Part shown: positions 28,383 to 37,597 of the stretch, one piece after another
Numbering within the stretch: the stretch's first letter is position 1
Layout of the letters: each line of letters begins with the position of its first letter
Source: Pseudomonas umsongensis
GTDB lineage: Bacteria; Pseudomonadota; Gammaproteobacteria; Pseudomonadales; Pseudomonadaceae
Direction: 5' to 3'
DNA: 64,000 nucleotides
NCBI RefSeq assembly: GCF_002236105.1
Contig: NZ_NIWU01000002.1
Span: 930,001 to 994,000 of the forward strand
Program-made: the position numbers and the translations under genes
Notes under the pieces: model-generated
The model's input: the letters and a program-made list of their open reading frames with translations, nothing else
What the model was told of the DNA's origin: nothing
Database searches by the model: none

Positions 28383-28883
28383 ATGGCGAAGAGCGACGCA
28401 GCAGTAAAAGACCCCGCAACCAAAGGCAAACTCAAGCTGATCATCTTGATCGTGGTGGCGCTGTTGCTGGCGATCGGCTTGTCCGTGGGGGCGACCTGGT
28501 ACTTCATGCACAGTGCCCAGAGCAAGCCTGCCGTCGTGGCCGAAACCACCCCCGTGGGCAAGCAGCCTGCCGTTTTCGAGCCGATGGCCCCGGCGTTCGT
28601 GGCCAACTACAACCAGAACGGACGCCAGCGCTACATGCAAGTGAGCATTACCATGCTTGCGCGCAACCAAGCGGATCTGGACGCGCTCAAGGTGCACATG
28701 CCGGTGATCCGCAACAACCTGGTGATGCTGTTCTCCAGTCAGGATTTCGCGACCCTCGCCTCGCCGGTCGGCCAGGAAATGTTGCGCCAGAAGGCCACCG
28801 CCAGCGTCCAGGAAGTGGCGCAGAAAGAGCTCGGCAAAGTGGTGATCGAACAGTTGCTTTTCACTAATTTCGTACTGCAGTAG
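28383..28883 (+). CDS. fliL: Flagellar basal body-associated protein FliL
   Basis: 166 codons. One membrane segment lies at about residues 20-42 (LIILIVVALLLAIGLSVGAT) after a short basic cytosolic tail, then a periplasmic domain with stomatin-like fold residues (RYMQVSITMLARNQADLDAL). The C-terminus KVVIEQLLFTNFVLQ is the family end. FliL surrounds the stator units and supports torque. First gene of the fliL operon; ATG 28383. Confidence 0.95.
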   Translation: MAKSDAAVKDPATKGKLKLIILIVVALLLAIGLSVGATWYFMHSAQSKPAVVAETTPVGKQPAVFEPMAPAFVANYNQNGRQRYMQVSITMLARNQADLDALKVHMPVIRNNLVMLFSSQDFATLASPVGQEMLRQKATASVQEVAQKELGKVVIEQLLFTNFVLQ

Positions 28884-28892
28884 GAACACGAC

Positions 28893-29861
28893 ATGGCCGT
28901 GCAGGACCTGCTGTCCCAGGATGAGATCGACGCGCTGTTGCATGGCGTCGACGATGGTCTGGTACAGACCGATATCGCTGCCGAACCCGGCACCGTCAAG
29001 AGCTACGACCTGACCAGCCAGGATCGCATCGTCCGTGGACGCATGCCGACGCTGGAAATGATCAACGAGCGTTTTGCCCGCTACACGCGCATCAGCATGT
29101 TCAACATGCTGCGCCGCTCGGCAGACGTGGCGGTCGGTGGTGTGCAGGTGATGAAGTTCGGCGAATACGTACACTCGCTGTACGTGCCGACCAGCCTCAA
29201 CCTGGTCAAGATCAAGCCGCTGCGCGGCACGGCGCTGTTCATCCTCGACGCCAAGCTGGTGTTCAAGCTGGTGGACAACTTCTTCGGCGGCGACGGTCGC
29301 CACGCCAAGATCGAAGGCCGTGAGTTCACCCCGACCGAGTTGCGCGTGGTGCGCATGGTCCTGGAGCAGGCATTCGTCGATTTGAAGGAAGCTTGGCAGG
29401 CGATCATGGAGGTGAACTTCGAGTACATCAACTCGGAAGTGAACCCGGCCATGGCCAACATCGTCGGCCCGAGCGAAGCCATTGTAGTGTCGACCTTCCA
29501 CATCGAACTCGATGGCGGTGGCGGCGACCTGCACGTGACCATGCCTTACTCGATGATCGAGCCGGTGCGCGAAATGCTCGATGCCGGCTTCCAGTCCGAC
29601 CTGGACGACCAGGACGAGCGTTGGGTCAACGCCTTGCGCCAGGACGTGATGGACGTCGATGTACCGATCAACGCCACCGTTGCCCGTCGCCAGTTGAAGC
29701 TGCGCGACATCCTGCACATGCAGCCAGGGGACGTGATTCCCGTGGACATGCAGGAAGAACTGGTGATGCGCGCCAACGGCGTGCCGGCCTTCAAGGTCAA
29801 GATGGGTTCGCACAAGGGCAACCTTGCGCTGCAAGTGATCGAGCCGATCGAGCGCCGTTGA
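28893..29861 (+). CDS. fliM: Flagellar motor switch protein FliM
   Basis: 322 codons. The N-terminal CheY-P docking motif LLSQDEIDALLHGV is at residues 5-18. The central CheC-like domain has the GGxG-type segment and RFARYTRISMFNMLRRSADV. The C-terminal SpoA domain binds FliN (NATVARRQLKLRDILHMQPG). FliM passes CheY-P binding to FliG and reverses rotation. The motif at its N-terminus resembles repeats in CheA and the CheZ tail in this window. Confidence 0.97.
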   Translation: MAVQDLLSQDEIDALLHGVDDGLVQTDIAAEPGTVKSYDLTSQDRIVRGRMPTLEMINERFARYTRISMFNMLRRSADVAVGGVQVMKFGEYVHSLYVPTSLNLVKIKPLRGTALFILDAKLVFKLVDNFFGGDGRHAKIEGREFTPTELRVVRMVLEQAFVDLKEAWQAIMEVNFEYINSEVNPAMANIVGPSEAIVVSTFHIELDGGGGDLHVTMPYSMIEPVREMLDAGFQSDLDDQDERWVNALRQDVMDVDVPINATVARRQLKLRDILHMQPGDVIPVDMQEELVMRANGVPAFKVKMGSHKGNLALQVIEPIERR

Positions 29862-29922
29862 AGCGACGCAACTCCCCCTATTAATCAACTCTTCTAATTG
29901 AAGAGTTGTTCGCCGAGGACAA

Positions 29923-30384
29923 ATGATGGCTGACAATATGAATACCCTGGACGATCAGGCGCTGGCTGATGAGTGGGCTGCTGCCCTGGAAGAAACCGGC
30001 GACGCCGGGCAGGCCGATATCGACGCATTGCTGGCCGCCGATGCTGGCCGTTCTTCGTCCAACCGCCTGCCCATGGAAGAGTTCGGCAGCGTGCCGAAAA
30101 ACAACGACCCGGTGAGCCTCGAAGGCCCGAACCTGGACGTGATTCTCGATATCCCGGTGTCGATCTCCATGGAGGTCGGCAGCACCGACATCAACATCCG
30201 CAACCTGTTGCAGCTCAACCAGGGCTCGGTCATTGAACTGGATCGCCTGGCTGGTGAGCCGCTGGACGTGCTGGTCAACGGCACCCTGATCGCCCATGGC
30301 GAAGTGGTTGTGGTCAACGAGAAGTTCGGCATCCGCCTGACCGACGTGATCAGCCCAAGCGAACGCATCAAGAAGCTGCGCTGA
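29923..30384 (+). CDS. fliN: Flagellar motor switch protein FliN
   Basis: 153 codons. The C-terminal SpoA domain (about residues 75-150) is standard: VILDIPVSISMEVGSTDINI, LLQLNQGSVIELDRLAGEPL and FGIRLTDVISPSERIKKL. The first 60 residues are an extension containing AGQADIDALLAAD, resembling the FliM CheY-docking motif. FliN forms the bottom of the C-ring and anchors FliH. ATG ATG at 29923; either could be used (GAGGAC upstream). Confidence 0.95.
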   Translation: MMADNMNTLDDQALADEWAAALEETGDAGQADIDALLAADAGRSSSNRLPMEEFGSVPKNNDPVSLEGPNLDVILDIPVSISMEVGSTDINIRNLLQLNQGSVIELDRLAGEPLDVLVNGTLIAHGEVVVVNEKFGIRLTDVISPSERIKKLR

Positions 30385-30837
30385 GTGAAAAGGCTCCTGG
30401 GGTTGTTTTCGGGGCTGGCCCTGGCGTTGCCAGGCCTTGTGCTGGCCGCCGAGCCTGTCGCCAATGCCGCCGCCGCGCCCGCGGTCAACAGCGGCGTGGC
30501 CGGGCAGTTGACGCAACTGGTATTCGGCTTGTTGCTGGTGCTGGGGCTGATTTTCTTCCTCGCCTGGCTCTTGCGCCGGGTGCAACAGGCCGGGCCGGCC
30601 GGCAAGGGGCAGGTGATCGAGCTGATCGGTTCTCGCGCACTGGGGCCCCGTGATCGCTTGATGCTCGTGCAAGTCGGCAACGAACAGATCCTGCTCGGCC
30701 TGAGCCCGGGGGCCATCACGGCGTTGCATGTGCTCAAGGAGCCGGTGCAGGTGCCGAGCGGCACTGAAAAAGCTACCCCCGAGTTTGCCCAGCGCCTGAT
30801 GGAGTTGATGGGCAAGGATCAGAAGGATAAGAAGTAA
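30385..30837 (+). CDS. fliO: Flagellar biosynthesis protein FliO
   Basis: 150 codons from GTG 30385, directly after the fliN stop. It has a signal-like N-terminal hydrophobic stretch and a second membrane segment at about residues 45-68 ([19 protein letters not shown]), then a cytosolic domain with family residues ([20 protein letters not shown]). FliO helps FliP ring assembly in the export gate. It overlaps fliP by one base. Confidence 0.92.
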   Translation: MKRLLGLFSGLALALPGLVLAAEPVANAAAAPAVNSGVAGQLTQLVFGLLLVLGLIFFLAWLLRRVQQAGPAGKGQVIELIGSRALGPRDRLMLVQVGNEQILLGLSPGAITALHVLKEPVQVPSGTEKATPEFAQRLMELMGKDQKDKK

Positions 30838-31595
30838 TGGGCGCGCTGCGCATCATCTTGACCCTGGCCATGATGCTGGCCGCGCCGCTGGCGTTCGCCG
30901 CCGATCCATTGTCGATCCCGGCCATCACCTTGGGCACCAACGCCGAAGGTGCCCAGGAATATTCGGTCAGCCTGCAGATCCTGCTGATCATGACCGCGCT
31001 GAGTTTCATCCCGGCGTTCGTCATGCTGATGACCAGCTTCACCCGGATCATCATCGTCTTCTCGATCCTGCGTCAGGCCCTGGGCCTGCAGCAGACGCCG
31101 TCGAACCAGATCCTCACCGGCATGGCGCTGTTCCTGACGATGTTCATCATGGCGCCGGTGTTCGACCGGGTGAACCAGGATGCCTTGCAACCCTACCTGG
31201 CGGAAAAGATGACCGCCCAGGATGCCGTGGCCAAGGCCCAGGTACCGATCAAGGACTTCATGCTGGCCCAGACGCGCACCAGTGACCTAGAGTTGTTCAT
31301 GCGCCTGTCCAAGCGCACCGACATTGCCACGCCGGACCAGGCGCCGCTGACCATCCTGGTGCCGGCCTTCGTGACCTCCGAGCTCAAGACCGCGTTCCAG
31401 ATCGGCTTCATGATCTTCATCCCGTTCCTGATCATCGACCTGGTCGTGGCCAGTGTGCTAATGGCCATGGGTATGATGATGCTCTCGCCGCTGATCATTT
31501 CCCTGCCGTTCAAGATCATGCTGTTCGTGCTGGTCGATGGCTGGGCGCTGATCATCGGCACCTTGGCCAGCAGCTTCGGCGGTGTGTCGCCATGA
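30837..31595 (+). CDS. fliP: Flagellar export gate protein FliP
   Basis: 252 codons. It starts with a cleavable signal peptide ([11 protein letters not shown], residues about 11-21), a known oddity of FliP. Four membrane segments follow. Signatures are [20 protein letters not shown] and [20 protein letters not shown]. Five FliP subunits form the core of the export channel with FliQ and FliR. The stop overlaps fliQ by four bases (ATGA). Confidence 0.97.
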   Translation: MGALRIILTLAMMLAAPLAFAADPLSIPAITLGTNAEGAQEYSVSLQILLIMTALSFIPAFVMLMTSFTRIIIVFSILRQALGLQQTPSNQILTGMALFLTMFIMAPVFDRVNQDALQPYLAEKMTAQDAVAKAQVPIKDFMLAQTRTSDLELFMRLSKRTDIATPDQAPLTILVPAFVTSELKTAFQIGFMIFIPFLIIDLVVASVLMAMGMMMLSPLIISLPFKIMLFVLVDGWALIIGTLASSFGGVSP

Positions 31596-31861
31596 CGCCG
31601 GAAGTTGCCGTCGATATCTTCCGCGAAGCCTTGTGGCTGACCACGCTGATGGTCGCGGTGTTGGTGATCCCGAGTCTGCTGGTCGGCCTGGTCGTGGCGA
31701 TGTTCCAGGCTGCGACGCAGATCAACGAACAGACCTTGAGCTTCCTGCCGCGCCTGCTGGTGATGCTGGTAACGCTGATCGTCGCCGGCCCTTGGCTGGT
31801 GCAGACGTTCATGGAATACATCCTGCAGCTGTACGGCAGTATTCCGCAGGTCATCGGCTAA
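31592..31861 (+). CDS. fliQ: Flagellar export gate protein FliQ
   Basis: 89 codons, the normal FliQ size. Two membrane hairpin segments at about residues 17-37 and 52-75, with the family motif [20 protein letters not shown] between. It wraps the outside of the FliPR core. Overlaps fliP by four bases and is three bases from fliR. Confidence 0.96.
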   Translation: MTPEVAVDIFREALWLTTLMVAVLVIPSLLVGLVVAMFQAATQINEQTLSFLPRLLVMLVTLIVAGPWLVQTFMEYILQLYGSIPQVIG

Positions 31862-31864
31862 GCC

Positions 31865-32650
31865 ATGTCGTCGCTGCTGCAGCTGACCGATACCCAGATC
31901 AGTACCTGGGTGGCGACGTTCATGTTGCCGCTGTTTCGCGTCGGCGCCTTGCTGATGGTGATGCCAGTGTTCGGCACTGCCCTGGTACCCAAGCGCATTC
32001 GCCTGTACTTCGCCCTCGCCATCACTGTGGTCATCGCGCCGGGCCTGCCGCCGATGCCGCCAGTGAATGCACTGGACCTGAGCGGTCTGCTGCTGATTGC
32101 CGAGCAGATTCTCGTCGGCGCAATCCTGGGGTTCTCCCTGCAACTGTTCTTCCAGGCCTTCGTGGTGGCGGGGCAGATCGTCGCGATCCAGATGGGCATG
32201 GGCTTCGCCTCGATGGTCGACCCCACCAACGGCGTGTCGGTGGCGGTGATCGGGCAGTTCTTCACCATGCTGGTGACGCTGATGTTCCTCTCCATGAACG
32301 GCCATCTGGTGGTGTTCGAGGTACTGACCGAGAGCTTCACCACCTTGCCGGTCGGCAGCGGCCTGATGGTCAACCATTACTGGGAACTGGCCGGCAAACT
32401 CGGCTGGGTGCTCGGCGCGGCGCTGCTGCTGGTGCTGCCGGCGATCACCGCGTTGCTGGTGGTCAACATCGCGTTTGGCGTGATGACCCGCGCCGCGCCG
32501 CAACTGAACATCTTCTCCATCGGTTTCCCGCTGACCCTGGTGCTGGGGATGTTCATCCTCTGGGTCGGGTTGGCGGACATTCTCAACCAGTATCAACCGC
32601 TGGCCTCCGAGGCCTTGCAGTTTTTACGCGAACTGGCACAGGCGCGCTGA
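31865..32650 (+). CDS. fliR: Flagellar export gate protein FliR
   Basis: 261 codons, hydrophobic throughout with about six membrane segments. Signatures are LPLFRVGALLMVMPVFGTAL, GQIVAIQMGMGFASMVDPTN and AFGVMTRAAPQLNIFSIGFP. One FliR closes the FliP ring. It is three bases after fliQ and three before flhB. Confidence 0.96.
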   Translation: MSSLLQLTDTQISTWVATFMLPLFRVGALLMVMPVFGTALVPKRIRLYFALAITVVIAPGLPPMPPVNALDLSGLLLIAEQILVGAILGFSLQLFFQAFVVAGQIVAIQMGMGFASMVDPTNGVSVAVIGQFFTMLVTLMFLSMNGHLVVFEVLTESFTTLPVGSGLMVNHYWELAGKLGWVLGAALLLVLPAITALLVVNIAFGVMTRAAPQLNIFSIGFPLTLVLGMFILWVGLADILNQYQPLASEALQFLRELAQAR

Positions 32651-32653
32651 GGC

Positions 32654-33793
32654 ATGGCTGAGAGCGAAAGCGGTCAGGACAAGACAGAAGACCCCACGGA
32701 GAAAAAGAAAAAGGACGCCCGTGAGAAGGGTGAGATTGCCCGTTCCAAGGAGCTCAATACCCTGGCGATCATGCTTGCCGGGGCCGGTGCGCTGCTGGTC
32801 TTCGGTGGGGCCCTGGCGCAGGACATGATGGACCTTATGCGCCTGAATTTTTCCCTGTCGCGTGACGTGGTGCTGGACCAGCGTTCGATGGGCACCTACC
32901 TCCTGCATTCGGGACAGATTGCCTTGCTGGCGATCCAGCCGGTGATGATCACCCTGCTGCTGGCCGCCTTGATCGGCCCGATCTCCCTGGGTGGCTGGCT
33001 GTTTTCCGCCGGCACCATGGCGCCCAAGTTCAGCCGCATGAACCCCGGCGCGGGTCTCAAGCGCATGTTCTCGGCCAAGGCCCTGACCGAACTGCTCAAG
33101 GCCCTGGCCAAGTTCTTCATCGTCCTGTTCGTGGCCCTGGCGGTGTTGTCGGCGGACATCGACGACCTGCTGCGCATCGCCCATGAACCGCTTGATCGGG
33201 CGATCACCCATAGCCTGCAAGTGGTCGGCTGGAGCACCTTGTGGATGGCCTGCGGGCTGATCATCATCGCCGCCGTCGACGTGCCGATCCAGATCTGGGA
33301 AAGCATCAAGAAGCTCAAGATGACCAAGCAGGAAATCCGCGATGAGCACAAGGACCAGGAGGGACGGCCGGAGGTCAAGCAGCGGATTCGCCAACTGCAG
33401 CGCGAGATGTCCCAGCGCCGGATGATGGCGGCGGTGCCGGATGCCGACGTGGTCATCACCAACCCGACCCACTATGCCGTGGCCCTCAAGTACGACCCGG
33501 ACAAGAGCGGGGCGCCGATGCTGATTGCCAAGGGCAGCGACTTCCTGGCGTTGAAGATTCGCGAGATTGCGACGGCCAATGAAATTCTGCTGCTGGAATC
33601 CCCGGCGTTGGCGCGGTCGATTTATTACTCCACCGAACTTGAGCAAGAAATCCCTGGCGGCCTGTACCTCGCCGTCGCCCAGGTCCTGGCCTACGTCTAC
33701 CAGATTCGCCAATACCGCGCGGGCAAGGGCAAGCGCCCGGACCCACTCAAGGATGACTTGCCGATTCCACCGGATTTGCGCCGGGATTCCTAG
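32654..33793 (+). CDS. flhB: Flagellar export switch protein FlhB
   Basis: 379 codons. The N-terminal half has four membrane segments; the charged N-terminus reads SESGQDKTEDPTEKKKKDAR. The cytosolic C-terminal domain has the autocleavage site NPTH in VVITNPTHYAVALKYDP, followed by the FlhB-C signature (ARSIYYSTELEQEIPGGLYL). Cleavage between Asn and Pro is needed for the hook-to-filament switch with FliK. Two small proteins similar to this C-terminal domain are encoded at 49437 and 53961, both without NPTH. Confidence 0.97.
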   Translation: MAESESGQDKTEDPTEKKKKDAREKGEIARSKELNTLAIMLAGAGALLVFGGALAQDMMDLMRLNFSLSRDVVLDQRSMGTYLLHSGQIALLAIQPVMITLLLAALIGPISLGGWLFSAGTMAPKFSRMNPGAGLKRMFSAKALTELLKALAKFFIVLFVALAVLSADIDDLLRIAHEPLDRAITHSLQVVGWSTLWMACGLIIIAAVDVPIQIWESIKKLKMTKQEIRDEHKDQEGRPEVKQRIRQLQREMSQRRMMAAVPDADVVITNPTHYAVALKYDPDKSGAPMLIAKGSDFLALKIREIATANEILLLESPALARSIYYSTELEQEIPGGLYLAVAQVLAYVYQIRQYRAGKGKRPDPLKDDLPIPPDLRRDS

Positions 33794-33842
33794 CAGCGTG
33801 ATCGGTGTTGTGCACAAGCAGTGTTGCCCGGGCCGATCCCCT

Positions 33843-33869
33843 TGTGGGAGCGAGCCTGCTCGCGAAGAC
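33843..33869. repeat. REP element
   Basis: A single REP core TGTGGGAGCGAGCCTGCTCG lies 50 bases after flhB, in the 215-base gap before flhA. Confidence 0.7.
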
Positions 33870-33930
33870 GGCCGTCCATGCGACTTGATTTTTCCCGACC
33901 AATCCCTCTGTTTCAACCCCTCACGAAAGT

Positions 33931-33946
33931 TGGAAGGCTTCTTGCA
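33931..33946 (+). promoter_or_regulatory. Sigma-54 promoter for flhA
   Basis: TGGAAG, five bases, TTGCA; GG and GC are ten bases apart. It lies about 60 bases before the flhA start. The flhA-flhF-fleN operon is RpoN/FleQ-dependent in P. aeruginosa. Confidence 0.75.
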
Positions 33947-34008
33947 ATAGCCGCTTTGCGCCAGCTTCTGGCGTCAAAAGTTTTGCTTCAAAGGAACGGG
34001 GAATACCG

Positions 34009-36138
34009 GTGGATCGCTCTCAGTTAATCAACAGTGCCCGCACGAACATGGCCGACCTCAGCCGAGGCAATCTGGGCGTGCCGTTGTTGCTGCTGGTCAT
34101 GTTGGCGATGATGATGTTGCCGATGCCGCCGTTCCTGCTCGACGTGTTTTTCACGTTCAATATCGCGTTGTCGATTGTCGTCTTGCTGGTCTGCGTCTAC
34201 GCCTTGCGGCCGCTGGATTTCGCGGTGTTCCCGACCATTTTGTTGGTGGCGACGCTCTTGCGCCTGGCGCTCAACGTGGCGTCCACCCGAGTGGTAATGC
34301 TTCACGGCCAGGACGGTCATGCCGCCGCGGGCAAGGTGATCCAGGCCTTCGGCGAGGTGGTGATCGGCGGTAACTACGTGGTCGGTATCGTGGTGTTCGC
34401 GATCCTGATGATCATCAATTTCGTCGTGGTGACCAAAGGCGCCGGGCGTATTTCCGAAGTGAGTGCGCGGTTCACCCTCGATGCGATGCCCGGCAAGCAA
34501 ATGGCTATCGACGCCGACCTCAACGCCGGCCTGATCGATCAGAACCAGGCCAAGGCACGGCGTTCGGAAGTGGCGCAGGAAGCCGAGTTCTATGGCTCGA
34601 TGGACGGTGCCAGCAAGTTCGTGCGCGGTGACGCCATCGCCGGCCTGCTGATTCTGTTCATCAACCTGATCGGCGGCATAGCGGTCGGTATCTTCCAGCA
34701 CAACATGTCCTTCGCCGATGCCGGCAAGGTATACGCCCTGTTGACCATCGGTGACGGTTTGGTGGCGCAATTGCCATCACTGTTGTTATCCACAGCGGCG
34801 GCGATCATGGTGACCCGTGCTTCGGGCTCCGAAGACATGGGCAAGCAGATCAATCGGCAGATGTTCGCCTCGCCCAAGGCGTTGGCGGTGTCGGCGGGCC
34901 TGATGGCGGTGATGGGGCTGGTGCCCGGCATGCCGCACTTTTCCTTCCTGTCCATGGCGGCCCTGGCAGCGGGCGGTGCGTACCTGTTCTGGAAAAAACA
35001 GAACAGCGCCAAGGTGCAGGCCCTGCAAGAGGTCAAGCGTCAGCAGGAACTGTTGCCATCGCCGGCCCGGGCCCAGGAAACCAAGGAGCTGGGTTGGGAT
35101 GACGTGACGCCGATCGACATGATTGGCCTGGAAGTGGGCTATCGCCTGATTCCGTTGGTGGACCGCAACCAGGGCGGGCAATTGCTGGCGCGGATCAAGG
35201 GCGTGCGCAAAAAGCTGTCCCAGGACCTGGGCTTCCTGATGCCCACGGTTCACATCCGCGATAACCTCGACCTGGCTCCGAGTGCCTATCGCCTTACCCT
35301 GATGGGGGTGATCCTGGCCGAGGCGGAGATTTACCCGGACCGCGAACTGGCGATCAACCCGGGGCAGGTCTACGGCACGCTCAATGGCATTACCGCCAAA
35401 GATCCGGCTTTTGGCCTGGAGGCGGTGTGGATCGAAATCAGCCAGCGCGCCCAGGCGCAATCGCTTGGCTACACCGTAGTCGATGCCAGTACCGTGGTGG
35501 CCACCCACTTGAACCAGATCCTGTACAAGCACTCCAGCGAGCTGATCGGCCACGAAGAAGTCCAGCAACTCATGCAATTGCTGGCGAAAAACTCGCCGAA
35601 GCTGGCCGAAGAGCTGGTGCCGGGCGTGCTGTCACTGTCGCAATTGCTCAAGGTCTTGCAAGCGCTATTGGCCGAGCAGGTACCGGTACGCGACATTCGT
35701 AGCATTGCCGAAGCCATCGCGAACAATGCCAGCAAGAGTCAAGATACCGCCGCGCTGGTCGCCGCGGTGCGTGTCGGCGTATCCCGCGCAATCGTGCAAA
35801 GCATTGTAGGCACTGACTCCGAGCTGCCAGTGATCACGCTGGAACCCAGGTTGGAACAAATATTGCTCAATAGTCTGCAGAAGGCAGGACAAGGCTCTGA
35901 AGAGGGTGTTCTGCTGGAGCCAAGCATGGCTGAGAAGCTGCAGCGCTCGTTGATCGATGCGGCGCAGCGGCAGGAGATGCAAGGTCAACCGGTGATTCTG
36001 CTGGTGGCCGGCCCGGTTCGCGCGATGCTCTCGCGATTTGGCCGGCTCGCAGTCCCGGGTTTGCATGTGTTGGCTTATCAGGAAATTCCTGACAACAAGC
36101 AAGTGACCATCGTTGCGACAGTAGGGCCCAACGGCTGA
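34009..36138 (+). CDS. flhA: Flagellar export gate protein FlhA
   Basis: 709 codons from GTG 34009; ATG 34048 is an alternative. Eight membrane segments fill about residues 15-345, with the FHIPEP signature region ARFTLDAMPGKQMAIDADLN. The cytosolic half (about 350-709) forms the nonameric ring that docks chaperone-substrate pairs (WDDVTPIDMIGLEVGYRLIP). It is the largest export-gate part. The operon continues with flhF 11 bases on. Confidence 0.96.
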   Translation: MDRSQLINSARTNMADLSRGNLGVPLLLLVMLAMMMLPMPPFLLDVFFTFNIALSIVVLLVCVYALRPLDFAVFPTILLVATLLRLALNVASTRVVMLHGQDGHAAAGKVIQAFGEVVIGGNYVVGIVVFAILMIINFVVVTKGAGRISEVSARFTLDAMPGKQMAIDADLNAGLIDQNQAKARRSEVAQEAEFYGSMDGASKFVRGDAIAGLLILFINLIGGIAVGIFQHNMSFADAGKVYALLTIGDGLVAQLPSLLLSTAAAIMVTRASGSEDMGKQINRQMFASPKALAVSAGLMAVMGLVPGMPHFSFLSMAALAAGGAYLFWKKQNSAKVQALQEVKRQQELLPSPARAQETKELGWDDVTPIDMIGLEVGYRLIPLVDRNQGGQLLARIKGVRKKLSQDLGFLMPTVHIRDNLDLAPSAYRLTLMGVILAEAEIYPDRELAINPGQVYGTLNGITAKDPAFGLEAVWIEISQRAQAQSLGYTVVDASTVVATHLNQILYKHSSELIGHEEVQQLMQLLAKNSPKLAEELVPGVLSLSQLLKVLQALLAEQVPVRDIRSIAEAIANNASKSQDTAALVAAVRVGVSRAIVQSIVGTDSELPVITLEPRLEQILLNSLQKAGQGSEEGVLLEPSMAEKLQRSLIDAAQRQEMQGQPVILLVAGPVRAMLSRFGRLAVPGLHVLAYQEIPDNKQVTIVATVGPNG

Positions 36139-36149
36139 GGTAGTGATTC

Positions 36150-37481
36150 ATGCAAGTTAAGCGTTTCTTCGCCGCCGATATGCGTCAGGCCATGAAGCTG
36201 GTTCGCGATGAGCTGGGCGCCGATGCCGCGATCATTGGCAACCGCCGCATCGCCGGTGGCGTCGAGATTACGGCTGCCCTGGATTACCAACTGTCGGCGC
36301 TGGCCCCGCGCGTTCCGAACATGGAGCTCGAGGACGAACTGCGCAAGACCCAGTCGCGCATCGTCAACGCCCAGGCCGAATTGAGCCTGCGAGGCGAGGG
36401 CGAAGGCGATAGCGACAAGAGCACTAATCGCCAGTTGTTTGCCGGCCTGCCGCTGACGGCTGCCGAGCCGCTGATCGAACCGACCCTGGCCGAGCCGCGC
36501 CGTCCCGCGCCCACGCCGGCCCCGGCGGCGACTATCGATACGCGGGTCTTCGACTCGATGCGTTCGGAACTCAACAGCCTGCGCGAACTGATGGAAGTAC
36601 AACTCGGTTCCCTCGCCTGGAACCAGCTGCAGGGCAGCCGCCCGGACCAGGCGAACCTGTGGCGTCGCCTGCAGCGCATTGGCCTGTCCGGCCCGTTGTC
36701 GCGGGACCTGCTGGCGCTGGTCAGCGAAATTGAAGAACCCCGTCAGGCCTGGCGCATGTTGCTGGCGCACCTGGCGCGGATGATTGTCACGCCGGAAATG
36801 GAACCGCTGGAAGAGGGCGGCGTGATTGCCATGGTCGGCCCGGCCGGCATGGGCAAGACCACCACCCTGGCCAAGCTGGCGGCCCGTTACGTGCTCAAGT
36901 ACGGCGCGCAGAACATTGCCCTGGTGAGCATGGACAGCTTTCGCATCGGTGCCCAGGAGCAGCTCAAGACCCTCGGGCGGATCCTCAATGTGCCGGTGAC
37001 CCACGTCGATCCGAACCAGTCATTGGTCCAGGCGCTGGACCCTTTGTTGCGCAAGCGCGTGGTGCTGATCGATACCGCCGGCCTGCAAGCCAGCGACCCG
37101 GCCCTGCGCATGCAGCTCGAAAGCCTGGCCGGTCGAGGCATCAAGTCAAAAAATTACCTGGTCCTGGCAACCACCAGCCAGAAACAGGTTCTAACCGCTG
37201 CTTATCACAGTTACAAGCGTTGCGGGCTCGCTGGCTGCATCCTGACTAAACTGGATGAAACGGCAAGTCTGGGCGAAGTGTTGAGTCTGGCCATCAGCCA
37301 TGAATTGCCGGTGGCCTACCTGACCGATGGCCCGCGGATTCCAGATGATCTGCATCTGCCGCGTCGTCATCAACTGGTCAGTCGGGCCGTCAGCGTGCAA
37401 ATGCAGGAAGAACCCAGCGAAGAGGCCATGGCTGACATGTTCGCTGATATCTACCACAGTCCGACCAAGCAGGTTGGCTGA
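36150..37481 (+). CDS. flhF: Flagellar placement GTPase FlhF
   Basis: 443 codons. An SRP-type GTPase that places the flagellum at the pole. B domain at the N-terminus (MQVKRFFAADMRQAMKLVRD). The N domain lies mid-protein. The G domain has G1 GPAGMGKTTTLAKLAARY, the MDSFRIGAQEQLKT segment and G3 DTAGLQ, with the TKLDE specificity motif near residue 370. It works opposite FleN, encoded next. A 116-base gap without a gene separates them. Confidence 0.96.
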   Translation: MQVKRFFAADMRQAMKLVRDELGADAAIIGNRRIAGGVEITAALDYQLSALAPRVPNMELEDELRKTQSRIVNAQAELSLRGEGEGDSDKSTNRQLFAGLPLTAAEPLIEPTLAEPRRPAPTPAPAATIDTRVFDSMRSELNSLRELMEVQLGSLAWNQLQGSRPDQANLWRRLQRIGLSGPLSRDLLALVSEIEEPRQAWRMLLAHLARMIVTPEMEPLEEGGVIAMVGPAGMGKTTTLAKLAARYVLKYGAQNIALVSMDSFRIGAQEQLKTLGRILNVPVTHVDPNQSLVQALDPLLRKRVVLIDTAGLQASDPALRMQLESLAGRGIKSKNYLVLATTSQKQVLTAAYHSYKRCGLAGCILTKLDETASLGEVLSLAISHELPVAYLTDGPRIPDDLHLPRRHQLVSRAVSVQMQEEPSEEAMADMFADIYHSPTKQVG

Positions 37482-37597
37482 GGTAACAATGAATAGTTTT
37501 TGTACCCTACATCGATGGCCTGCCATGCATTGTTCCGGTTGTGAACGCGCAGCCAGTTATGTGGCCCCGTCTATGCAGAACAAGGTAAAGAAATAAC

